From Saccharothrix deserti (lineage in GTDB: Bacteria > Actinomycetota > Actinomycetes > Mycobacteriales > Pseudonocardiaceae): a stretch of DNA of 64,000 nt. The translations under genes and the position numbers were made by a program. The notes below the pieces were generated by a model. It was given only the letters and a program-made list of their open reading frames with translations. It ran no database searches and was not told the DNA's origin. Positions 21,116-27,490 of the stretch are shown one piece after another; within the stretch, counting starts at the first letter, position 1, and each line of letters opens with the position of its first letter. The stretch spans positions 1 through 64,000 of the forward strand of contig NZ_VKAB01000008.1 of NCBI RefSeq assembly GCF_009769385.1, read 5' to 3'.

Positions 21116-22000
21116 ATGCGTAGGACGTGGTCGCCGACGTTCCCGTTGGACCTCGGCGCGGTGCTGGGGTCGTTGCGGCGTGGGCCGGGCGACCCGACGT
21201 TCCGCGTCGAGGACGGGGTGTGGCTGACCGCCAACACCCCGGTCGGGCCGGGCACCCTGCACGTCCGCCGCACCGATGTGGTGGAGGCGGACGCGTGGGG
21301 TGACGGCGCGGAGTGGCTGCTCGACCGCCTGCCGGCGCTGTTGGGCGCCGGGGACGACGACTCCGCGTTCGAGTGCCACCACCCGTTGATCGCGGAGGTG
21401 CGGCGGCGTCGGCCGGGGATTCGGCTGGGCGCGACGGGACGGGTGTGGGACGCGCTGCTGCCGGCGGTTCTCGAGCAGAAGGTCACCGGCATCGAGGCCT
21501 ACCGGTCGTACCGGGAGCTGTGCCGCCGGTTCGGCACGCCCGCCCCCGGTGTGACCGGCATGTACGTCCCGCCGACACCGCGAGCGATCCTGGGCATCAC
21601 GGATTGGGAGTGGCACCGGGCGGGCGTGGACGGCGGACGTCGACGTGCGCTGATCGCGGCCGCACAGGTGGCGCACCGGTTGGAGGGCGCGTTCGACCTC
21701 GGCGGGGAGGACGGCCGGAACCTGCTGCGGAAGGTGCCGGGCATCGGTGTCTGGACGGCGGCCGAGGTCGCACAACGGGCCTGGGGCGACCCGGACGCGG
21801 TGAGCTTCGGCGACTACCACCTGGCCGGACATGTCGGGTGGGCGCTGACGGGCGGGCCGTTGGACGACGACGGCATGGCCGAAGTGCTGGCCCCGTACGC
21901 GCCCCAACGCCACCGCGCAGTCGTCTACATCCTCGCCTCAGGCGTCACGAAACCCCGCCGAGCCCCCCGCTTCTCCCCCCGCGACTACCGCGCCATGTAA
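21116..22000 (+). CDS. HhH-GPD DNA glycosylase (AlkA/3-methyladenine type)
   Basis: A 294-residue base-excision repair glycosylase. The helix-hairpin-helix with catalytic Asp is LLRKVPGIGVWTAAEVAQRA followed by DAVSFGDYHLAG, where the Asp of FGDYHL is the expected catalytic residue; AVLEQKVTGIEAYRSYREL is the conserved helix of the family. No iron-sulfur cysteines, so it is AlkA/MPG-like rather than Nth-like. Start is ATG 21116 (GTG 21113 also possible); no ribosome binding site, and the leader is made of short TGATGTC-like repeats after the manC stop, so re-initiation or coupling is likely. Confidence 0.85.
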   Translation: MRRTWSPTFPLDLGAVLGSLRRGPGDPTFRVEDGVWLTANTPVGPGTLHVRRTDVVEADAWGDGAEWLLDRLPALLGAGDDDSAFECHHPLIAEVRRRRPGIRLGATGRVWDALLPAVLEQKVTGIEAYRSYRELCRRFGTPAPGVTGMYVPPTPRAILGITDWEWHRAGVDGGRRRALIAAAQVAHRLEGAFDLGGEDGRNLLRKVPGIGVWTAAEVAQRAWGDPDAVSFGDYHLAGHVGWALTGGPLDDDGMAEVLAPYAPQRHRAVVYILASGVTKPRRAPRFSPRDYRAM

Positions 22001-22021
22001 TCCCCCATACCGGCCGTGTAA

Positions 22022-22389
22022 TCATCCATACCGATCGAAGCCACCGAGGAAGTCGATGAACTCATCGACCATGGTCCGGTAGAAAACGAGACTTCCCTGA
22101 CGATGACGTCCGGTGGTTGTTCGGCGCTCGGCAGCGGAGTCGCGGTGCCCAGCAGGGCCCTGACCAGGTCCGACCTGCGCTTCGACCCGGGCCGGCCAGC
22201 GCCGGCAAGGGTGAGTTGCTCGCCCTTGCCGATCTTGATCTTGAACGGGGGCCCCACGTCGTCGATCGCCTCGAAGAACGAGGTCATCACGAGGATGCCG
22301 TGTGCGGCTTCGAGCAGCCGGGTCCGGTCGACGCGGTGCAGTCCGCCCAGCAGCTTCACCGCGTCGCCATAGGAGAAAGAGCGGCGCAT
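22022..22389 (-). pseudogene. Remnant of a NACHT/STAND protein N-terminal helical domain
   Basis: The start MRRSFSYGDAVKLLGG and the block RVDRTRLLEAAHGILVMTSFFEAIDDVGPPFKI resemble the N-terminal helical domain of large actinobacterial NACHT-type STAND proteins (from memory of the family). Between LLGG and HRVDRT a stretch of some tens of residues present in intact members is missing. Near 22081-22087 the frame breaks: the current frame gives low-complexity Ser-rich sequence, while a minus-one shift continues as FYRTMVDEFIDFLGGFDRY and then stops at 22022. No NACHT ATPase or C-terminal repeats follow. A decayed defence or signalling gene is the best reading. Confidence 0.65.
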
Positions 22390-22426
22390 CGGGTCATCCA
22401 CTGAACGACCCAAAGCGAAGGCGCAG

Positions 22427-23278
22427 TTAGCGGGTCATCAGGCGAAGCCGCAGGGACAGGCCCGCGCGCACGGCCAGCATCAACGGCGCCCAGAACAGGC
22501 CGCGGTGGCGGTCGGCCAGGTACCGGTACGCGCTGGAGTGGTGGGCGGCCAGCATGCGTCCCGAGGTGCGCTGGGTGGAGTGGCCGCCGATGTGCACGAC
22601 CTCCGCCTCCGGCACGTACACGTTCAGCCAGCCGGCGCGGCCGAGGCGGTCGCCCAGGTCGACGTCCTCGAAGTACATGAAGTACCGGGGGTCGAAGCCG
22701 TCGACCGAGTCGAACGCCTCACGCCGCATCAGCAGGCACGACCCCGACAGCCACTCGGCGGTGCGCTCCTCCGGCGACGCCGCCGCCTGCCGGTAGTCGC
22801 GCGACCACGGGTTCGACGGCCAGACGTGCGCGAACACCGCGTGCCCCAGACCCCGCCCCAACGACGGCAGCAACCGTGCCGACGGGTAGACGGCCCCGGA
22901 CGGTTCCCGGATCAGCGGGCCGAACGCGCCACCGCGCGGCCACCGCTTGGCGGCCTCCAGCAGCGCGTCCAGGCTCCCGACGCCCCAGGACAGGTCCGGG
23001 TTGGCCACCACGACCCAGCCGACCGACGGCGGCAGCGACGCGACACCGCGGTTCGCGCCCGCCCCGTACCCGAGGTTCCCGCCGGTCGGCACGAACGTCA
23101 CGTTCGGGTGCTCGGCGGCGGCACGTTCCGGTACGCCGTCGGTGGACCCGTTGTCCGCCAGCACCACCGACACCGGTCGTGTGGTCGCCGCGGAAAGGGT
23201 GGACAGGAAGGTGTCCAGGGTCTCACCGGGCGAGTAGGTGACGGTCACCACCGCCAGCTCGTCTCCGTAACGCGTCAC
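22427..23278 (-). CDS. wbbL: Rhamnosyltransferase WbbL-type (GT2), galactan linker synthesis
   Basis: A 283-residue family 2 glycosyltransferase matching WbbL, which moves L-rhamnose from dTDP-rhamnose onto decaprenyl-PP-GlcNAc to build the linker between peptidoglycan and cell-wall polysaccharide. Motifs: VVTVTYSPGETL, LADNGSTDG, VVVANPDLSW (donor metal site) and YFMYFEDVDLGDRLGRAGW (catalytic acidic pair). Position next to manC, as in Rv3264c-Rv3265c, supports the call. GTG 23278 has no ribosome binding site; TAGGGT seven bases upstream indicates a leaderless mRNA. Whether this organism makes true arabinogalactan is not shown by the window. Confidence 0.88.
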   Translation of the reverse strand: MTRYGDELAVVTVTYSPGETLDTFLSTLSAATTRPVSVVLADNGSTDGVPERAAAEHPNVTFVPTGGNLGYGAGANRGVASLPPSVGWVVVANPDLSWGVGSLDALLEAAKRWPRGGAFGPLIREPSGAVYPSARLLPSLGRGLGHAVFAHVWPSNPWSRDYRQAAASPEERTAEWLSGSCLLMRREAFDSVDGFDPRYFMYFEDVDLGDRLGRAGWLNVYVPEAEVVHIGGHSTQRTSGRMLAAHHSSAYRYLADRHRGLFWAPLMLAVRAGLSLRLRLMTR

Positions 23279-23285
23279 GCCGGCC

Positions 23286-23291
23286 ACCCTA
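23286..23291 (-). promoter_or_regulatory. -10 element, leaderless promoter of wbbL
   Basis: TAGGGT on the minus strand, seven bases before the GTG at 23278. It lies at the very end of the upstream DUF4396 gene (stop 23289), so wbbL has its own start point. Confidence 0.5.
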
Positions 23292-23732
23292 GTGGTGGTG
23301 TGCGTGGTGCACGACGGCATGTCCCTTGCCGCGCGAGATCAACCACCGGTTCACCGGCACGGTCAGCACGAACGCCACCGCCAACGAGAACGCCAGCGCA
23401 CCCCAGAACAGCAGGCTCGACACGCCCGCCTCCATCGCGCCCGGCACCACCAGCATGATCGCGTTGTCGACGATCTCCATGACCGTGATCGACACGGTGT
23501 CGGCGGCCAGCGCCACCTTCACCGCCGCACCGAAGCCCAGACCGGTTTTGAGCACGCCACGCAGGGTCAACGCGTAGCCGAAGAAGAACGCCAGCGCCAC
23601 GGCCAGCACGACGGTCCCCCAGTTCGGGAGGCCGATCGCGGTGCCGATGACCATGCCCAGGACCTCGCCGATCGCGCAGCCGGTGAGGCAGTGCAACGTC
23701 GCGGAGATTGCCATTGACCAGGTTGCCTTCAT
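23289..23732 (-). CDS. DUF4396 integral membrane protein with His-rich C-terminus
   Basis: A 147-residue membrane protein of the DUF4396 family with four hydrophobic spans (about residues 8-30, 33-55, 58-80 and 95-125). It contains LHCLTGCAIGE near the start and ends in RGKGHAVVHHAHHH, clustering histidines that could bind a transition metal. Function is not established for the family. The ATG at 23732 has no Shine-Dalgarno; TATTAT seven bases upstream makes it leaderless, and a G-tract palindrome of CsoR type lies in the promoter. A role in copper or related metal handling is therefore inferred, not shown. Confidence 0.8.
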   Translation of the reverse strand: MKATWSMAISATLHCLTGCAIGEVLGMVIGTAIGLPNWGTVVLAVALAFFFGYALTLRGVLKTGLGFGAAVKVALAADTVSITVMEIVDNAIMLVVPGAMEAGVSSLLFWGALAFSLAVAFVLTVPVNRWLISRGKGHAVVHHAHHH

Positions 23733-23739
23733 GCGGAGG

Positions 23740-23770
23740 ATAATACCCCTAGGGGGTATCCAGAAGGCAA
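23740..23770 (-). promoter_or_regulatory. Leaderless promoter with CsoR-type palindrome
   Basis: On the minus strand: TTGCCT (23770-23765), a 19-base spacer, TATTAT (23745-23740), seven bases, ATG. The spacer and first bases of the -10 are occupied by ATACCCCTAGGGGGTAT (23743-23759 on the plus strand), a dyad of ATACCCC and GGGGTAT. Such G-tract palindromes are bound by CsoR/RcnR copper or nickel repressors; the long spacer also fits a MerR-type activator. No regulator gene is adjacent. Confidence 0.65.
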
Positions 23771-23799
23771 GAGCGGAACCAGCCCGAAGAAACAGAAAC

Positions 23800-24945
23800 T
23801 TAACGACGGTGCGAGCGCGCGGCCCGCTCGTAGGCCAGCCGGTGCCGGGCCGCCGACGTGGACCACGAGAAGTCCTTCGCCCGCACCACCGCCGCCGCGG
23901 CCAACTCGTCACGCCGGGCGGGATCGTCCAGCAGCTCACCGAGAGCAGCCGCGATGTCACCCGCGCCGACACCGCAGTACGCCACCGCGTCGCCGCCCAC
24001 CTCGGGCAGGCTCAACCGCCGGGTGGTCAGCACGGGCGCGCCGCAGGCCATCGCCTCCAGCACCGGCAACCCGAACCCCTCGCCGAGCGACGGGTACGCC
24101 ACCAGCTCCGCGCCGCCGAGGAACCCGGCCAGCGACGAGAACGGCAGGTAACCGGCCCGGATCACGCGGATCCGGTGCGGCACGGCGTCCAGCGCCCGTT
24201 CCACCTGGCTGTCCCAGCCGGGCTGACCGGCCAGCACGAGCGCGGGCGGGTTCGGCCGGTCCCGGCACGCCTGCGCGAACCCGCGGATGAGCGCCGGAAC
24301 GTTCTTCCGCGGTTCCAGAGCACCCAGAAACGCCACGTAGGGCGCGTCCCCGAGCGACAGCATCCGCCGGACCGAGGCGACTTCCTCGGGCGTCGGCGGG
24401 TGGAACCGCTCGGTCTCCACGCCGTGCTGGGCGATGTGCAGGAACCGCCGATCCGCACCGGCCACCCGCGCCAACTCGTCCGCCGTCGCCCGCGACGGCA
24501 CGACGCACAGCGATGCCCGGCGCAGCGAAGCCCTGGTCCAGGCCCGGAAGAAGCGCGCCTTGACCGACGAGTGCAGCACCGCGTCGGTGAAGAACGTCGC
24601 GTCGTGCAGCGTCACGACCGACGCCGCGCGGTTCGCCAGCGGCACGGTGTAGTGCGGCGAGTGCACGACGCCCACACCCAGCCGGGCCACCAGCCGCGGC
24701 AGGGTCGTCTGCTCCCACGTCAGCCGGGCCGTGCGGGTCGCCACCGCGTCCGCCGCCGGGATGATCCGCGACCCCGGCGCCAGGGACGTGTAGAGCGCGG
24801 CGTCACGGGGTTGGCACACGACGCTGAGCCTGGCCCCGTCCGCGTCCAGCGCGGCCACCAGGGAATCCACGTACCGTCCGACGCCACCTCGGTCGGCTGG
24901 GACGGCGGTGGCGTCGATCAGCACGCTGGGTTCGACGGGTGACAC
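23800..24945 (-). CDS. Glycosyltransferase, GT4 family
   Basis: A 381-residue retaining GT-B glycosyltransferase. The N-terminal domain starts VLIDATAVPADRGGVGRYV, the glycine-rich acceptor loop; the C-terminal domain has VAFLGALEPRKNVPALI and the donor-binding motif AYPSLGEGFGLPVLEAMACG with the E(x7)E signature. The sugar is unknown. GTG 24945 is chosen because TACCCT lies eight bases upstream and the frame becomes family-like there. It follows another GT4 gene on the same strand, so the pair likely serves the same envelope polysaccharide as wbbL. Confidence 0.88.
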   Translation of the reverse strand: MSPVEPSVLIDATAVPADRGGVGRYVDSLVAALDADGARLSVVCQPRDAALYTSLAPGSRIIPAADAVATRTARLTWEQTTLPRLVARLGVGVVHSPHYTVPLANRAASVVTLHDATFFTDAVLHSSVKARFFRAWTRASLRRASLCVVPSRATADELARVAGADRRFLHIAQHGVETERFHPPTPEEVASVRRMLSLGDAPYVAFLGALEPRKNVPALIRGFAQACRDRPNPPALVLAGQPGWDSQVERALDAVPHRIRVIRAGYLPFSSLAGFLGGAELVAYPSLGEGFGLPVLEAMACGAPVLTTRRLSLPEVGGDAVAYCGVGAGDIAAALGELLDDPARRDELAAAAVVRAKDFSWSTSAARHRLAYERAARSHRR

Positions 24946-25004
24946 AACGGTGAAGGGTACGGTGGCGGGCCGCCGGGTTGACCGGGAATGGCGCAAACGG
25001 TTCG

Positions 25005-26039
25005 TCAACGAAACAGTCCGAGGTGGATGTCCCACACCGATCTCGCGGCGTTTTCCCAGGTGAACACCTCGGCGCGAATCCGGCCGGCGGCGACCGAACG
25101 GTCAACCAGGGCGGAATCGGACAGCACCGAGCGCAGTCCTGTGACCAGCGCCGCACGGTCGCCGCGCGGCACCGCGACCCCCGCACCGCCGGCCACCTCG
25201 ACCAGCGCCGGAGCGTCCGAGTGGACCACCGGCACACCGGCCGCCATCGCCTCGACCACCGGCAGCCCGAACCCCTCGGCCAGGCTCGGCGCGGCGAGCA
25301 CTGCGGCCCGCCGCAGGACGAAGGCCAGCTGGGCATCGCTCAACCGTCCCAACAAGTGGACGTGCGGCGCGCGCAGGTCCACCCCGCCCCACCCCTGCGG
25401 CCCGACCACGACCAGCGGCACGTCCAGCTCGGCGGTCGCGGACGCCAGCAGGTCGAAACCCTTGCGCGGCTCGATCGTGCCGATCGCCAGCACGTACCGG
25501 GGCGGGACGTCCACCGGCTCCTCCGGCGGGAACGCCGTCACGCCGTTGCCCACCACGTGGACGGGGACCGGTCCGGGCGCGTACCGCCGGAGCTCGGCGG
25601 CCACCACCGACGTCGGCACCACGATCGCCCCGGCACGTGACGTGGCGCGGCTGATCACGCGCTGGTGCCACGCCACCCCGCGCGGCGTCAACGTCGACGG
25701 GTGGGTCCACGGCACGGTGTCGTGCACGGTCACCACCACCCGCCCGCGCGGTGGCGCGAACGGCGTGAACGCGTGCACGGAGTCACCACCGGGCCAGTAC
25801 GGCACACCCCGCTCCCACGCCGCGATCAGCGCACGTCGGGGCAACGGCAGCACGCGGGGTCCGAGCACACCGGGCACCACGGCCGCCGAGACGTCCGGGT
25901 GCCTGCTCACCACCCCGGTCACGGTCCACCCGGCGGGCGCGGTCGCGGCCAGCGCGGCGGCCAGCTCACGGGTGTACCGGCCGGTGCCGCCGGGCACCGG
26001 CGCCAGCAACTGCTCGGTCAGCACAACCAGGTCGGGCAC
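25005..26039 (-). CDS. Glycosyltransferase, GT4 family
   Basis: A 344-residue GT-B enzyme of the mannosyl/rhamnosyl type. LLAPVPGGTGRYTRELAAAL is the N-terminal acceptor loop; YVLAIGTIEPRKGFDLL starts the donor domain; AAPSLAEGFGLPVVEAMAAGVPVV holds the E(x7)E motif. Together with the neighbouring GT4 it resembles pairs that extend rhamnan or mannan chains, but the substrate is not readable. GTG 26039 faces GTG 26060 of the next gene across only 20 bases, so both are probably leaderless and share a promoter region. Confidence 0.88.
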   Translation of the reverse strand: MPDLVVLTEQLLAPVPGGTGRYTRELAAALAATAPAGWTVTGVVSRHPDVSAAVVPGVLGPRVLPLPRRALIAAWERGVPYWPGGDSVHAFTPFAPPRGRVVVTVHDTVPWTHPSTLTPRGVAWHQRVISRATSRAGAIVVPTSVVAAELRRYAPGPVPVHVVGNGVTAFPPEEPVDVPPRYVLAIGTIEPRKGFDLLASATAELDVPLVVVGPQGWGGVDLRAPHVHLLGRLSDAQLAFVLRRAAVLAAPSLAEGFGLPVVEAMAAGVPVVHSDAPALVEVAGGAGVAVPRGDRAALVTGLRSVLSDSALVDRSVAAGRIRAEVFTWENAARSVWDIHLGLFR

Positions 26040-26059
26040 GTCGCGTACCGTCTCACGCC
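26040..26059. promoter_or_regulatory. Minimal divergent promoter region between two glycosyltransferase genes
   Basis: Only 20 bases separate two start codons pointing outward. On the plus strand TACCGT (26046-26051) is followed by eight bases and GTG 26060. On the minus strand GACGGT is followed by seven bases and GTG 26039. The -35 regions must lie inside the opposite coding sequence. Confidence 0.45.
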
Positions 26060-26980
26060 GTGTCGATCCCCAGCACGACGGTGGTCGTGGTGACGTGGCG
26101 GGGCCGCGAGCACATCACCGCGTGCCTCGACGCCCTCGCCCGGCAGCGTCCACACCGGACACTCGTGGTGGACAACGCCTCCGACGACGGCACGGCCGAG
26201 CTGGTCGCCGCGCACCCCAGCCGCCCGGAGACCCTCCGCCTGCCCGTCAACCGCGGTTACGCGGGCGGTCTCGCGGCGGCGTTGCCGAAGATCACCACCG
26301 AGTACGTGGCCTGGCTCAACGACGACGCGGTGCCCGACGACGGCTGGCTCGCCGCCCTGGAAGACGCCCTGGACGCCACCCCCGACGCCGCCGCCGCGAC
26401 CCCCTCCATGCTGCTGGCCGACGGCTCGACCCAGTCCGTGGGCGTCAAGCTGACCGCCGACGGTCACGGCGCTGACCTGGTCCTTGCCGGTCGGGAGGTG
26501 TTCGGGTTCTGCGGCGGCGCGGCCCTGATCCGCTGTGCGGCGCTCGACCACGTGGGCGGCGTCCCGGGCGGTTTCTTCTGCTACTACGAGGACACCGACA
26601 CGGCGTGGCGGCTGCGACTGGCCGGTCACCGGGTGTTGTCGGTCGGCCCGGCCCGCGTCCACCACCGGCACGGCGCCAGCACCAACCCCGGCTCCCGGCT
26701 GTTCCACCGCTGGAACGAGCGCAACCGGCTGTTGATGCTCCTGCGGTGCGCGCCCCTCGCCACGGCTCTCCGGGAACTGGCCAGGTTCGCGGTGATCACC
26801 GCCCTGCTGCCGTTCCGGAAGCACACCCCGGACGCCGGGAACTTCCGCGTCCCGCTCCGCCTCCAGGTGCTGGCGGAAGTGCTCCTCAGGCTGCCGATCA
26901 CGCTCGTTCAGCGGACGGAGATCGGCCGACGTGCCAAGGTGGCCAGGCGCGTGGTGTGGCGCGAGTGGGCCGGCCGCTAG
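26060..26980 (+). CDS. Glycosyltransferase, GT2 family (rhamnosyltransferase-like)
   Basis: A 306-residue GT-A enzyme. VVVVTWRGREHITACLDAL, LVVDNASDDGTAEL and YVAWLNDDAVPDDGWLAAL (the DXD-type site) form the nucleotide-sugar domain; FFCYYEDTDTAWRLRLAGH carries the catalytic acidic pair seen in WbbL-like transferases. The C-terminal 60 residues include a hydrophobic segment (ARFAVITALLPF) that may anchor it to the membrane. It begins a plus-strand series of glycosyltransferase genes running to 31 kb. Sugar specificity is not readable. Confidence 0.87.
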   Translation: MSIPSTTVVVVTWRGREHITACLDALARQRPHRTLVVDNASDDGTAELVAAHPSRPETLRLPVNRGYAGGLAAALPKITTEYVAWLNDDAVPDDGWLAALEDALDATPDAAAATPSMLLADGSTQSVGVKLTADGHGADLVLAGREVFGFCGGAALIRCAALDHVGGVPGGFFCYYEDTDTAWRLRLAGHRVLSVGPARVHHRHGASTNPGSRLFHRWNERNRLLMLLRCAPLATALRELARFAVITALLPFRKHTPDAGNFRVPLRLQVLAEVLLRLPITLVQRTEIGRRAKVARRVVWREWAGR

Positions 26981-27038
26981 TCAGCCCGCGTGAACACCGA
27001 CCGCCGGGGTCCGTGGACGAGGACTGGAGAGGACTGGG

Positions 27039-27443
27039 ATGGCCGAGTACGTCGAGGTGCGCACGGAGAACGGTGAGCTGCTGCCGTTCGAGCTGGACGA
27101 CGAGGACGACGGCCTGGTGCGCGCCGGCCGGCGGTGGGACGCCGCCGTCGAGCGGGCCGAGGAGACGCTGGAGAGCGGTATCGAGCGGGCGAAGAAGGTC
27201 GCCCAGTCGGTGGCGGCGAAGATCGGCAGCATGCCGTCGCCGCGACCGGACAAGGTGGCCGTGGAGATCGGCCTGAAGGTCAGCTCCAGCGCCGCGCTGG
27301 CGATCGCCAAGTCCTCCGCCGAGGCCCACGTCAAGATCACCGTCGAGTGGCACCGCGACAGCCTGCCCGCCGAAACCCCACCCGAGGACAACGAGTCGAA
27401 ACCCGACCAGGAGCCCGACCGGGACCCCGGCGCAGAGGCGTAA
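27039..27443 (+). CDS. Trypco1 (trypsin-co-occurring domain 1) family protein
   Basis: A 134-residue soluble protein, annotated in databases as CU044_2847 or Trypco1 type (from memory). An N-terminal beta-strand pair (YVEVRTENGELLPFEL), a helical middle and the signature DKVAVEIGLKVSSSAALAIAKSSAEAHVKITVEW are clear. The acidic Glu/Asp/Pro tail is low complexity. Trypco1 domains usually occur beside trypsin-like proteases, NTPases or TIR-type effectors in bacterial conflict systems; here no such gene is adjacent. It sits between two glycosyltransferase genes with a GAGAGGA-type ribosome binding site. Confidence 0.8.
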   Translation: MAEYVEVRTENGELLPFELDDEDDGLVRAGRRWDAAVERAEETLESGIERAKKVAQSVAAKIGSMPSPRPDKVAVEIGLKVSSSAALAIAKSSAEAHVKITVEWHRDSLPAETPPEDNESKPDQEPDRDPGAEA

Positions 27444-27490
27444 GACACCTTCACCGCCCGCTGCGGAGCGTGATGAGGCAGAGTTAGCGC

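Noticed and set aside
21061-21118. TGATGTC-like repeats between manC and the glycosylase as a regulatory array
   Set aside because: Few, irregular copies of a heptamer spanning the manC stop; more likely chance or slippage than an element.
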